Positions 8,856 through 17,066 of a stretch of 64,000 nt of DNA are shown here, in pieces. The notes beneath the pieces were generated by a model, which ran no database searches, was not told the DNA's origin, and saw only the letters and a list, made by a program, of their open reading frames with translations. Within the stretch, counting starts at the first letter, position 1; each line of letters opens with the position of its first letter. Origin of the DNA: Blastopirellula marina (GTDB lineage Bacteria; Planctomycetota; Planctomycetia; Pirellulales; Pirellulaceae); the NCBI RefSeq assembly GCF_002967765.1, contig NZ_PUHY01000005.1, positions 124,001 through 188,000 of the forward strand, read 5' to 3'. A program made the position numbers and the translations under genes.

Positions 8856-9014
8856 CAGCCTGTTGAATTTCTCAGATCGGCTACATCATTGAGATTGGGG
8901 CGATTGCGGCGTTGTGAATTCCTCGACATATCTAGTGGATATGCCTGCGGACTCACGCCTTGCCCTCGCCCCAATCTAAATGACTCGCTAACGAAGCAGA
9001 AAATCAACAGACTG
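8856..9014. repeat. 159-bp hairpin repeat, copy 1
   Basis: The element is bounded by imperfect inverted ends (CAGCCTGTTGAATTTCT at left; the reverse complement of the right end reads CAGTCTGTTGATTTTCT). Inner arms also pair (GAGATTGGGGCGA with TCGCCCCAATCT), and the centre holds CATATC/GATATG around a 5-base loop, so the whole unit can fold into one long hairpin. It differs from the copy at 33061-33219 at about five positions. It ends 43 bases before the sensor kinase start. No ORF or transposase is inside. It resembles a MITE or a large REP-type element; no target duplication is visible. Confidence 0.85.
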
Positions 9015-9057
9015 CTGACACTGCTGAACGCTTCTTTGAGAGATCCACTGCCCCACC

Positions 9058-10032
9058 ATGTCTAGTCGCCGTCCGTTAGGTTTGCTCGTCACGATCGCCG
9101 TGATCATGATCGTGCTGTTGATCGCGATGATCGTCGGCTGGGTCATTATCACGGTCTTTGCGGCCAAAGAAGATCCAAACTCGGCCACCTTCTACTTCAC
9201 GTTTCTGCCGATCGGGGCGACCTTTCTGGCAGTGATTCTGGCGGGGGTTGTGTTTTACATGATTCTCTCGATCAAGGCGATCAATCTCAATCAGAGACAA
9301 GCAAATTTCATCGATAGCGTGACGCACGAACTGAAGAGCCCAATCGCTTCATTGAAGCTCTACCTGCAGACACTCAATCGTCGCTCGATTCCGCCGGAAA
9401 AGGTGGGGGCGTTTTACGAAACGATGCTGGAAGATGTCGAGCGGTTGGATCACCTGATCAATCATCTGCTTGAAGCGGGGCGACTCGATCGACGCCGTGA
9501 TGATGCCGAGGAAGGTGAGGTGCGGCTTGATAAGGTGCTGGCAGGCTGTGCCCAATCGGTCGCCCTGCTCTACCGGCTGCCGCCGGATACTATCAAGGTG
9601 AAGACCGTTCCTTGCACGATGCATGGCCTGCATGGCGATATTGAGATCATCTTTCGAAACTTAATTGACAACGCGGTAAAATATTCGGGGAAAGATCCCG
9701 AAGTAAGAGTGCAGCTGCGGGTAAAATACAATGACGAAGCGGTCGTTGAAGTTATCGATAATGGACCAGGTATCCCCATTTCGCAGCGGCGTAAGATTTT
9801 CGGCCGTTTTGTGCGTTTGGGGTTAGAGCTTCAGCGCGAGAAGCCCGGTACCGGCCTGGGTTTGTACTTGGTTCGCACCCTGGTGCGGCGAATGCGGGGC
9901 GAAGTTCGGGTCAAAGATTCGCCTAAGGGAAGTGGGACGATGTTCGTGGTGACCTTACCGGGGGCAAAAACGCTGGTCGAGTCCCGTGCTAACGAAGAGG
10001 CCATGGAGGAAGCCGCTGCCAAAGAGAGATAG
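9058..10032 (+). CDS. Membrane sensor histidine kinase
   Basis: A 324-residue kinase. Two membrane helices (about residues 8-33 and 47-70) enclose only a short loop, so there is no sizeable extracytoplasmic sensor. HisKA follows directly, with phospho-acceptor His90 in SVTHELKSP, then the catalytic domain with the N box (FRNLIDNAVKYSG), G1 (DNGPGIP) and G2 (GTGLGLYLV). There is no HAMP or PAS domain. It probably phosphorylates the response regulator encoded 28 bases downstream. A hairpin repeat (8856-9014) occupies the position where its promoter or leader would be. Confidence 0.92.
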   Translation: MSSRRPLGLLVTIAVIMIVLLIAMIVGWVIITVFAAKEDPNSATFYFTFLPIGATFLAVILAGVVFYMILSIKAINLNQRQANFIDSVTHELKSPIASLKLYLQTLNRRSIPPEKVGAFYETMLEDVERLDHLINHLLEAGRLDRRRDDAEEGEVRLDKVLAGCAQSVALLYRLPPDTIKVKTVPCTMHGLHGDIEIIFRNLIDNAVKYSGKDPEVRVQLRVKYNDEAVVEVIDNGPGIPISQRRKIFGRFVRLGLELQREKPGTGLGLYLVRTLVRRMRGEVRVKDSPKGSGTMFVVTLPGAKTLVESRANEEAMEEAAAKER

Positions 10033-10060
10033 CGGACACAAGTAGGAACTTGGGTAGAAG

Positions 10061-10843
10061 ATGAAATCGAACGCTGACACGCACATTCTGGTGGTCGAAG
10101 ATGAAGAGCATCTCGCGATCGGGATTCGATATAATTTGGAAGCGGAAGGCTACCAGGTATCGGTCGCGGAAGATGGTCGGGCGGCGCTGCGCATCGTAGA
10201 TGATAACACCGGCCACATTGACCTAGTGATCCTTGACCTCATGTTGCCCGGCATGAGCGGTTATGCCGTCTGCGAGACCTTGCGAAGTAACGGCGAGGAC
10301 ATGCCGATCTTGATCCTCAGTGCTCGCACGCTTTCCGAGGATCGCACGCGCGGCTTCGATGTGGGAGCCGACCAGTACATGATGAAACCGTTCGATCTGG
10401 ACGAGTTTCTCAGTCGGGTCAAAAACCTGCTGGCGTTACGACGTCGTCGGCAACCGCAGAAAGATCCGGAAGCCGAGCTGATTCATCAATACAGCTTTGG
10501 TGACGTCGAGATCGACTTCGACAGCTTTCAAGCGTTCGTTGGTGGCAAACCGATTCGCCTGACACAACTTGAATCGAAACTGCTGCACTACTTCGTCACC
10601 CACCCGCAAAGGATTATCCCCAAGCAGGAATTGTTGCGGGAAGTATGGGAGATGCCAGCCAACGTTTCAACCCGCGCGCCTGACCAGTTCATAGCCCGGC
10701 TGCGAAAGATGTTTGAAAAGGACAAGTCGAAGCCAAAGTACTTCATCACGATTCGCGATGCAGGCTATCAGTTCATTCCTAACGGGGATGAGGAGGAGAA
10801 GGATTCTCTTGACGTCGAGCCCCAAGACGATGGCTCAACATAA
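10061..10843 (+). CDS. OmpR/PhoB-family response regulator
   Basis: A 260-residue two-domain regulator. The receiver domain has the acidic pair in VVEDEEH, phospho-acceptor Asp59 in VILDLMLPG and Lys109 in YMMKP. The C-terminal winged helix (FGDVEIDFDSF to DAGYQFIPN) is of the OmpR type and should bind DNA. It lies 28 bases after the histidine kinase and is its likely partner. It ends with an acidic tail (EEEKDSLDVEPQDD). Confidence 0.93.
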   Translation: MKSNADTHILVVEDEEHLAIGIRYNLEAEGYQVSVAEDGRAALRIVDDNTGHIDLVILDLMLPGMSGYAVCETLRSNGEDMPILILSARTLSEDRTRGFDVGADQYMMKPFDLDEFLSRVKNLLALRRRRQPQKDPEAELIHQYSFGDVEIDFDSFQAFVGGKPIRLTQLESKLLHYFVTHPQRIIPKQELLREVWEMPANVSTRAPDQFIARLRKMFEKDKSKPKYFITIRDAGYQFIPNGDEEEKDSLDVEPQDDGST

Positions 10844-10872
10844 CTAACCCGAAATCGACTGGAGTGCGATTC

Positions 10873-11316
10873 ATGGAAATGGATCGAGGAACGTTTTATC
10901 GAATTCAAAATCATTGTGACGATGGCAACATGATGCTTGAGGGAGACGATTGTGAAGGAGCACTTGTCGCCTTCAATCAAGCCTGGCAGCTTGTCCCCGA
11001 GCCGAGAGAACGTTGGGAAGCTTCAACCTGGATATTGGCTTCTATGGGCGATGCTTACTTTAAATTGCAGAAATTTAATAACGCAATCACTTCATTTGCT
11101 GACGCGATGCATTGTCCTGGGGGGCTAGGGAATGCGTTCATACATTTGCGTTTGGGGCAGTGTGCGTATGAACTAGGAGACAATAAGCAAGCTGGCGATC
11201 AACTTGCCCGGGCTTACATGGCAGAGGGCCGAGATTTGTTTGCTGACGAAGATCCAAAGTACTTCGAATTTCTGAAAACGGTCTTGAAGCCGCCAGTCGG
11301 GCAAACGGAACTTTAG
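10873..11316 (+). CDS. TPR-like protein, 147 residues
   Basis: A soluble helical protein with tetratricopeptide-like repeats (MLEGDDCEGALVAFNQAWQL, SMGDAYFKLQKFNNAITSF, RLGQCAYELGDNKQAGDQL). The ATG at 10873 follows GGAG (10861-10864). TPRs mediate protein contacts, so this may be an accessory of the two-component system 29 bases upstream, but that is inference. Its stop overlaps that of the convergent gene by four bases. Confidence 0.7.
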   Translation: MEMDRGTFYRIQNHCDDGNMMLEGDDCEGALVAFNQAWQLVPEPRERWEASTWILASMGDAYFKLQKFNNAITSFADAMHCPGGLGNAFIHLRLGQCAYELGDNKQAGDQLARAYMAEGRDLFADEDPKYFEFLKTVLKPPVGQTEL

Positions 11317-11765
11317 AGGGCCGGTAATCTCACGTGACAGTAAACCCCGCCGTGATGATAGATTGTCAGCGTACGGCTGGTCTCGCCAAGCATAATGACG
11401 TCGCTATCGAAGAAGGTGCCGACTGTCTTATCGTCTAATTCGAGATTTGCCGGATAGGCGCTGACGAACTCGCCGAGTCGCTCGGCGGGACACGACAGAT
11501 AGGAAATGCCGTGCGTCGAGCAAGCTTCGGTCTCGATCAGCAGCAACCCTTGATGGCCAACCTCGTGCATGTTGAGCAAGGCCAGAATCTCAATGTCATC
11601 CATCTCTGAGCTTTCCAATTCCCAATCGGTTTTGCCTAAGCGATGGATAACGAAGGAAACGTCGGATTCTTCCAGTGCTTGGATGACGTTATCTACCGTC
11701 ACATGAAACGCTGTCGGAATGATTCGTTGGGCGGACGGCAACAGCCGATGGAGAGCTTCAATCAT
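11313..11765 (-). CDS. Hypothetical protein, 150 residues
   Basis: A soluble acidic protein starting MIEALHRLLPSAQRIIPTAF, with central YLSCPAERLGEFVSAYP and C-terminal YHHGGVYCHVRLPAL. It has no signal, membrane segment or recognised domain. The last four bases overlap the convergent TPR gene. Likely real because of its consistent composition and length. Confidence 0.6.
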   Translation of the reverse strand: MIEALHRLLPSAQRIIPTAFHVTVDNVIQALEESDVSFVIHRLGKTDWELESSEMDDIEILALLNMHEVGHQGLLLIETEACSTHGISYLSCPAERLGEFVSAYPANLELDDKTVGTFFDSDVIMLGETSRTLTIYHHGGVYCHVRLPAL

Positions 11766-11783
11766 TGGGATTTATATGAGCGC

Positions 11784-11823
11784 AAAAAAGATGGCTGTCA
11801 CCTTTGTGTGGTGCAGCCATCTT
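11784..11823 (-). terminator. Intrinsic terminator of the desaturase gene
   Basis: AAGATGGCTG (11788-11797) pairs with CAGCCATCTT (11814-11823), with extra pairing inside the loop. The six A residues at 11784-11789 give a U-run on the minus strand, 27 bases after the desaturase stop. Confidence 0.8.
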
Positions 11824-11849
11824 AATTGTCCATCAGATGCGAGGCGAAC

Positions 11850-12836
11850 TTAGACCTTCAACGCCCCATCCTTGGTCTTTTGCTTGTAGTCGACCACATC
11901 CCAGACCATGCCCGTCATTCGCATGACGCGGATAACATTCCAGGTAAGATCGAATTCCCACCACTTGTGGCCATGCACAGCCATGCGGGGATAAGCATGG
12001 TGGTTGTTGTGCCAGCCTTCGCCGAAGGCAGCCAAGCCAACCCACCAGAGATTGGTGCTTTTGTCGGTCGTTTCGTAGTTGCGGTAGCCCCACATGTGCG
12101 TGGCCGAGTTCACGAACCAGGTGACGTGCAGCAGGACCGTCAAGCGGAGGAACATGCCGTAGACAACCATCGAGATGCCGGTGTACCAACCACCAATCGC
12201 GTAGCCGATGCCAAGCAAAGCAGCACCCAATAGCAAGTGCCAGACGATGAAGGTCTTGTGGAAGAACCAGATGACCTTGTCTTTGCGAAGGTCAGGTCCC
12301 CAACGCATGTGCAGTTCGTCTTTTTGTGGACCGGTGTGGTGTGGGAAGAGCCAGATGATATGAGCCCACCAGGCACCATCAAGCGGCGAATGAGGATCGT
12401 CTTCTTTGTCGCTATGGGCGTGATGTTTACGGTGAGTAGCAACCCAGTCCAGGGCCGAACCTTCGCCTGACAACTGACCGATGAACGCCAACGCCCAGCG
12501 AACCGGCTTGGTGGTCTTAAAACCAGCGTGCGTCAGGTAGCGGTGCAGACCGAGCGTCACGCCGACACAACCAGTGAAGTAGTACAGGAAGATACCAGTG
12601 AACAAGCCAGACCACGTAAAGCAGAATGGAGCGGCCAAGGCGCCAACATGGATCAGGGCGATCCAAATGATCGTAGGCCAGGCTCCACCGTGGCGGAAAC
12701 GCTGCGACATCGGCTTGGATTGTCGCGGGCGGTTCGGCTGGTTCTTGCGGTTCTTAATATTACGAGGTTTACGCTTCTCGGCGAGATTGCTTTCGCCCAA
12801 CAGCGATGGATCATCTTTTTCAGTTACGATCGACAT
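11850..12836 (-). CDS. Acyl-CoA/acyl-lipid delta-9 fatty acid desaturase
   Basis: A 328-residue membrane di-iron desaturase that introduces a cis double bond into saturated acyl chains, adjusting membrane fluidity. The three histidine boxes are present: HRYLTH, HRKHH and HNNHH. Hydrophobic pairs flank the boxes as expected (WIALIHVGALAAPF; IFLYYFTGCVGVTLG). A basic N-terminal tail (about 45 residues, rich in Lys/Arg/Asn) precedes the first helix. ATG 12836 is chosen for GAAGGAA upstream; 12878 would add residues without support. Confidence 0.9.
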   Translation of the reverse strand: MSIVTEKDDPSLLGESNLAEKRKPRNIKNRKNQPNRPRQSKPMSQRFRHGGAWPTIIWIALIHVGALAAPFCFTWSGLFTGIFLYYFTGCVGVTLGLHRYLTHAGFKTTKPVRWALAFIGQLSGEGSALDWVATHRKHHAHSDKEDDPHSPLDGAWWAHIIWLFPHHTGPQKDELHMRWGPDLRKDKVIWFFHKTFIVWHLLLGAALLGIGYAIGGWYTGISMVVYGMFLRLTVLLHVTWFVNSATHMWGYRNYETTDKSTNLWWVGLAAFGEGWHNNHHAYPRMAVHGHKWWEFDLTWNVIRVMRMTGMVWDVVDYKQKTKDGALKV

Positions 12837-13080
12837 GGGTATTCCTTCAATCTCGATCAGTGCGGGGGAGAGTAACAAAGAGCATCCTTTAGCAGTCCGG
12901 CTGAAGAGTTGCTCTGATGCGAGAATTGTAAGAGGAATCGTCTCGGCTAGGGTAAACGGCGTGTCGAAGCTGTGTAATAGTTATGTAAATGCGGCCTATC
13001 ACACGAGTTACAGCCCCTGACCCAGGCTTGCAGACTGCCTCAAGGTGGGGGTTTTTGCGGCATTTGGGGGGAATGCAGAG

Positions 13081-13419
13081 CTAGCGATCCCCTTTGGCTG
13101 GTTGCTTAATGGGCCACGGCTTTGCTTCTGAGGGCGTAAATGACAGGTCGCTGTAGAGCGTGTAGTGCGTTCCGGGACCGCGGGTGGCAATGGGGCCGTT
13201 CTTACGAAGAGTTTCCTCCATTTGCTCTTTGGTGACCGTCCATTCGCCGAGAATCCCGACAGCATAAGCTTCCTGCCCGCGAAGTTCCCCCGGCGGATAG
13301 GCGATCGCCACACCGAGTATATCCGGTATTTTTGTATTGGAGACTTTGCCGCGAATCGCAACTAACTTTCCCACGTACTTCCTAAATTCTTTACCTGTCG
13401 TAAGTAGCGGAGGGGTCAT
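13081..13419 (-). CDS. Hypothetical protein, frame interrupted upstream by an in-frame TGA
   Basis: Encodes 112 residues from ATG 13419 (MTPPLLTTGKEFRKYVGKLV...). The core (KEFRKYVGKLVAIRGKVSNTK) looks like a small OB-fold-type beta domain, but no named family was recognised. Taken alone it lacks a signal peptide. Immediately upstream and in the same frame, separated by one TGA codon (13420-13422), lies an open stretch encoding a signal peptide. The two parts therefore probably formed one secreted protein of about 150 residues; the stop may be a nonsense mutation or a sequence error. Confidence 0.55.
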   Translation of the reverse strand: MTPPLLTTGKEFRKYVGKLVAIRGKVSNTKIPDILGVAIAYPPGELRGQEAYAVGILGEWTVTKEQMEETLRKNGPIATRGPGTHYTLYSDLSFTPSEAKPWPIKQPAKGDR

Positions 13420-13536
13420 TCACAACGCCTTTGGACGAAACGCTTCATCTAGTTGCGTGTTTGATTCATCGCCTAGAACCGGGGAGACGCAGACCGAAAA
13501 TGAGCAAATTACCAAAACAAGGACACGAACAAGCAT
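13420..13536 (-). pseudogene. Signal-peptide part of the interrupted gene
   Basis: ATG 13536 opens 38 codons (MLVRVLVLVICSFSVCVS... to RPKAL) ending at TGA 13420-13422. The sequence has a basic n-region, a hydrophobic core and a possible cleavage at VLG-DE, a good Sec signal peptide. AGGA lies 9 bases upstream of the ATG. The frame continues without shift into the ATG at 13419. A signal peptide fused in frame to the next coding stretch is unlikely by chance. Confidence 0.55.
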
Positions 13537-13550
13537 GAAAGATTATCCTG

Positions 13551-13587
13551 CTTAAAAAAAGCGACGCACCCGTTCCGAGTGCGTCGC
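13551..13587 (-). terminator. Intrinsic terminator of the DUF1080 gene
   Basis: GCGACGCAC (13561-13569) pairs perfectly with GTGCGTCGC (13579-13587). The A-run just before 13561 becomes a U-run on the minus strand. It lies 38 bases after the DUF1080 stop codon. Confidence 0.88.
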
Positions 13588-13625
13588 GTGTTGGTTTGCT
13601 GCTTCTTACGAGAACTACTGAGGCG

Positions 13626-14543
13626 TTACTTCTCTTCCTTGGTAGCTTTTTCTGGCTTCGTTTCGCCATCGGTTTTTGCTTCGTCTTTCGTCTCGGCTGG
13701 CACTTCCGACTTTTCTTCTGGGGTGGCCGAGGTTTCTTCCGCGGGGGCGGCTTTCATTTTCTCTGTGTGCCAGTCGGCCTTGTAGCGAACCATCTCCGTG
13801 TCTTCAGGAACGAAGGTCGGCTCGATTGGCTTGATTTCCCGAACCCACATGTTGCGGAACTTCACAGGGTTGCCATGGAACTGGAGGCTGAGGCTCCCTT
13901 TTTCACCGTGCGGTTCATAAGCTGGTGGCTTGTGCCAGTTGGTGCTTCCGCGGACCGGATAGCTGTTCTGCAGCACGACACCATTATGGATCACGGTGAC
14001 ATGAGCCGGAGCGATCACATCCCCTTTTTCGTCTCGCACCGGACGATTAAAGATGATGTCATACGTGTTCCACTCGCCTGGCTTCTTCATCGCATTGACC
14101 ATCGGAGGCGATTGCTTGTAGACAGCACCGGCTTGGCCGTCAAAGTAAGTGGCGTTGTCGTACGAGTCGAGAATCTGGATCTCGTACTTGCCCATGAAGA
14201 AGAGCCCGCTGTTACCGCGGCCCTGACCTTTTCCCTTCACTTCTTCAGGGGCGGCCCATTCCAGGTGAACTTGCACGTCACCAAACTTCTCTTTGGTTTC
14301 GATCCCCCCTTTGGCAGCCGTGGCGACACCGTCTTCAAACTTCCACTGATCGCCACCCTTCCAAGCCGACATACCGTCGGTACCGATCAATACCGTCGCA
14401 TCGGAAGGTGCATCGGATGGCTTTTCGCCAGGGGTCACGACTTGTGGTTCGGGCCATTCGATTCCGCTGAGGAATTCCTGAGCGTGGGCAAACGAAGCCA
14501 AACCAAGGCAACAAGCCAAAGACAGAAAAATACGTGTCGACAT
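13626..14543 (-). CDS. Secreted DUF1080 (3-keto-disaccharide hydrolase fold) protein
   Basis: A 305-residue protein with a signal peptide (MSTRIFLSLACCLGLASFAHA-QE). The DUF1080 jelly-roll domain covers about residues 50-240, with WKFEDGVATA, FGDVQVHLEW, GNSGLFFMGKYEIQILDS, EWNTYDIIFNRP and GSLSLQFHGNPVKFRNMWVREI. The family is greatly expanded in planctomycetes and is linked to glycan breakdown. The C-terminal 60 residues are a Glu/Lys/Thr-rich low-complexity tail, probably disordered. GGAGAG precedes ATG 14543. A perfect terminator follows. Confidence 0.88.
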   Translation of the reverse strand: MSTRIFLSLACCLGLASFAHAQEFLSGIEWPEPQVVTPGEKPSDAPSDATVLIGTDGMSAWKGGDQWKFEDGVATAAKGGIETKEKFGDVQVHLEWAAPEEVKGKGQGRGNSGLFFMGKYEIQILDSYDNATYFDGQAGAVYKQSPPMVNAMKKPGEWNTYDIIFNRPVRDEKGDVIAPAHVTVIHNGVVLQNSYPVRGSTNWHKPPAYEPHGEKGSLSLQFHGNPVKFRNMWVREIKPIEPTFVPEDTEMVRYKADWHTEKMKAAPAEETSATPEEKSEVPAETKDEAKTDGETKPEKATKEEK

Positions 14544-14752
14544 GAATGGTGCTCTCCGAGGGAGGGGATTTTTGCAACAATACGGGATGAAGTGGACGGT
14601 TGATTCGCCAAGATGGATCCGCCATCTACTTTTGGATCCGCTCGCCCCATAATGGGGGAGAGGACGGGTGGTTGTGGGATTTTCTATCTTAACTTGCCCC
14701 CGGTCTGAAAACGATAGCCTAACTGCACGGCGGTTGATTGCCCCGATATTTC

Positions 14753-15202
14753 ATGCTGAGAGAAATTAGTTGCCCTGATTGTCACTGGCACCGCTTGGTC
14801 GCCACGGGGGAGAAACTACGGCTTTTGCACCAGGTTGGAATGCTGCGCCGGGAAGAAAATCCTGATTCGGCAATCATTGAAGAATTATTTGAGCGGAACG
14901 GCAGCAAGCTCGTTTGCGGCGAATGTGGCCGAGTTGGGCTGCGGATCGATTACCCGCGAGACGACGAAGAAGATTGGGGGGATGGTCGCGTTTGCGAGCA
15001 ATGCCGAAAGACGATTCCTGCCGAGCGGTTAGAGATCTTTCCGGACACGAAGATTTGCGTTGCTTGTCAGCAAAAAGATGACGACGGCGAAGATGACACG
15101 ATGCCCGACTATTGCCCGAAATGTGGCGAGATCATGACATCCGGCACTTCGCGCGGCGGTGGACTGACTCGCTATCGAATACGATGCCCCCGATGTGGCT
15201 AA
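14753..15202 (+). CDS. Multi-zinc-ribbon protein with DksA/TraR-type finger
   Basis: A cytoplasmic protein of about 149 residues with four zinc-binding clusters: CPDC near the start, CGEC in the middle, CEQC...CVAC with the DksA/TraR-like intervening RKTIPAERLEIFPDTKI, and CPKC...CPRC at the end. DksA-type fingers can act at RNA polymerase, but the coiled coil of DksA is absent, so the function is unknown. The start is ambiguous between ATG 14753 and TTG 14738; neither has a strong binding site. A lipoprotein gene follows after 35 bases. Confidence 0.65.
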   Translation: MLREISCPDCHWHRLVATGEKLRLLHQVGMLRREENPDSAIIEELFERNGSKLVCGECGRVGLRIDYPRDDEEDWGDGRVCEQCRKTIPAERLEIFPDTKICVACQQKDDDGEDDTMPDYCPKCGEIMTSGTSRGGGLTRYRIRCPRCG

Positions 15203-15237
15203 GTGACGGCTCACACCCCTTTCTGAATGAGAGACTG

Positions 15238-15930
15238 ATGCGTTCCTTTTTCCTTTTATCACTGATCCTGCTGCTTTCTGGTTGCTTCGTGAAGCCTCCG
15301 AGTCAGGAGGAGCAGAAAGCTGGTGAGTCAAGCTTTGAGAGTCAGTTGCAAGATGTTGAGACTGGCGTTACCGATAGCATTCACGTCGTAAAATCCGAGG
15401 TTCCTCTCGAACAATTACAAGCGTTGTCGAAGGCCAAGACGCTTCGCGAACTGCGACTCGATCAAACCGCGGTAACCGATGCTGAAGCGGAAACCATCGC
15501 CCAGATCGAAAGCCTGGAGATCGTCAACTTGCCGGCTAGTGCATTGACCGATGAGGGACTCGCCAAAATCGCCGCACTGCCGAAGTTGGAACTATTACGA
15601 GTCGGATCACCCCAATTAACGGATGCGGCAATCGAAAAGATTAGCGAAAGTAAGACGATCCTCTACTTGCATCTGATCGATAGCCCGATCACGGATGCGG
15701 CTGTGCCTTCGTTGGCCAAAATCGAGCAACTGCAGTCATTCTATGCAGATGGTACCCAGTTGACCGACGATGGGATGTCGGAACTCGTCAAAACGCGTCC
15801 CAAGTTGCACATTCACTTCAATGACCTGCATCCGGCCGGCAGCCAGGCAGATCATTCGCATGACCATTCTCATGACGATGGGCATGATCACTCGCACGAC
15901 CACGATCATAGCCACGACCATTCCCATTAA
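15238..15930 (+). CDS. Leucine-rich-repeat lipoprotein with His/Asp metal-binding tail
   Basis: A 230-residue lipoprotein. The signal ends in the lipobox LLSGC, so it should be lipid-anchored. Residues about 60-195 form leucine-rich repeats of the planctomycete type (LRELRLDQTAVTDAEA, LELLRVGSPQLTDAAI, LYLHLIDSPITDAAV, LQSFYADGTQLTDDGM). The last about 30 residues are a run of His-Asp/Ser repeats (starting SQADHSHDHSH) that resembles the metal-gathering segments of zinc transporters and metallochaperones. ATG 15238 follows GAGAG. No metal transporter is adjacent. The combination is unusual. Confidence 0.8.
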   Translation: MRSFFLLSLILLLSGCFVKPPSQEEQKAGESSFESQLQDVETGVTDSIHVVKSEVPLEQLQALSKAKTLRELRLDQTAVTDAEAETIAQIESLEIVNLPASALTDEGLAKIAALPKLELLRVGSPQLTDAAIEKISESKTILYLHLIDSPITDAAVPSLAKIEQLQSFYADGTQLTDDGMSELVKTRPKLHIHFNDLHPAGSQADHSHDHSHDDGHDHSHDHDHSHDHSH

Positions 15931-15981
15931 CCTGGGCCAAGCAAAGCATGGTCGCTCGGCTCGATGACTTGATTTCCCAAC

Positions 15982-16010
15982 GCAGGCTTGCGATAAACAA
16001 GCCTGCTTCT
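15982..16010 (+). terminator. Intrinsic terminator after the His-tailed lipoprotein
   Basis: GCAGGCTTG (15982-15990) pairs with CAAGCCTGC (15998-16006) around a 7-base loop, followed by TTCT. It lies about 50 bases after the lipoprotein stop. Confidence 0.72.
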
Positions 16011-16050
16011 GATTACCCGCCCCGCCCTCTTCCGCAGTGAGAATCTCCCC

Positions 16051-16941
16051 ATGGCCCGAGACTGGTCTGAACTTCATGAGCTTGCCACCGATTTGTTTTC
16101 CTGGCCGACCGATGCCGCCGGTTGGGAGCCGTATCGATTATCGAAAGATCAGATCGATACCTTCCACGAGCAAGGTTTTCTCGCCGGCGTGAAGATCTTG
16201 AATGATGAGCAGATCGAAGCACTGAAGTCGGAACTGGCAGAGTTCTTCGAGGCGGATCACGAGGGGCAAGAGCTGTGGTACGAGTATCACACCAACGAGT
16301 CGACCATTCCGGAAACAGTTCTCTTTCACGCGCTGGGGGCGTGGCGACTTCGGCCCGCATTTCATGACGTGTTGTGGGCACCGGGCTTCGTGATGGCGGC
16401 CAGCCAGTTATTGGGTGGTTCCGTCCGATTTTGGCACGATCAGCTTTTTTGTAAGCCCGCTAAGCATGGTGGCGTGGTGGCCTGGCACCAAGATTACTCG
16501 TATTGGACGCGCACCAAACCGATCGCTCACCTCACTTGTTGGATCGGTTTGGACGATGCGACCAATGAGAACGGCTGCGTGCAGTACATCCCGGGAAGTC
16601 ACAAGTGGGACTTGCTGCCGATCACCGGCTTGGCGGGCAACATGGAAGCAATTCGCGAAGTGTTGAATGACGAGCAGTGGGAACAATTTCAGCATCCGGT
16701 AGCTGCTGAGCTGAAAACTGGCGAAGCGACGTTCCATCATGCCTTGACCGTGCACGGTTCATTCGAAAATCGCATTGATCGCCCACGCCGCGCTGTCGTG
16801 GTGAACGCCTTCCGCGACGGGGTCGTCAGCGACAAGAATGAAGAACTGCTGACCGGCGTACCACCGATTGCTCAAGGACAAAAGATGGAAGGTCAGTTCT
16901 TCCCTCTTCTATTTGATCCGAGTTCGATCGGCTCGACCTAG
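16051..16941 (+). CDS. Phytanoyl-CoA dioxygenase family protein
   Basis: A 296-residue Fe(II)/2-oxoglutarate-dependent oxygenase of the PhyH family. The iron-binding HxD lies in WHQDYSYW and the distal His in HHALTVHGSFENR, followed by the 2-oxoglutarate Arg region (RPRRAVVVNAF). The N-terminal half (DTFHEQGFLAGVKILNDEQI) also fits PhyH. Bacterial members hydroxylate diverse small molecules, so the substrate is open. It is a single gene with a terminator upstream. Confidence 0.85.
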   Translation: MARDWSELHELATDLFSWPTDAAGWEPYRLSKDQIDTFHEQGFLAGVKILNDEQIEALKSELAEFFEADHEGQELWYEYHTNESTIPETVLFHALGAWRLRPAFHDVLWAPGFVMAASQLLGGSVRFWHDQLFCKPAKHGGVVAWHQDYSYWTRTKPIAHLTCWIGLDDATNENGCVQYIPGSHKWDLLPITGLAGNMEAIREVLNDEQWEQFQHPVAAELKTGEATFHHALTVHGSFENRIDRPRRAVVVNAFRDGVVSDKNEELLTGVPPIAQGQKMEGQFFPLLFDPSSIGST

Positions 16942-17066
16942 GCTTCCAACGCCGCTCGATGAAAAGTTTCTTGTCAATTTTGCAGAACGTTCCTACGATA
17001 CGGTGGGCTGTTCTGTTAGGCCCGTAAGACGCTTTTCTTGATGTTCGCAGGCGCGGGGAGTGGTTC

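Noticed and set aside
11826-12233. Plus-strand open frame opposite the desaturase
   Set aside because: Antisense of histidine-box coding sequence; no binding site or motif.
13596-14603. Long plus-strand open frame (335 codons) opposite the DUF1080 gene
   Set aside because: The minus strand encodes a complete DUF1080 protein with signal peptide and terminator; the plus frame is its antisense shadow with no family pattern.
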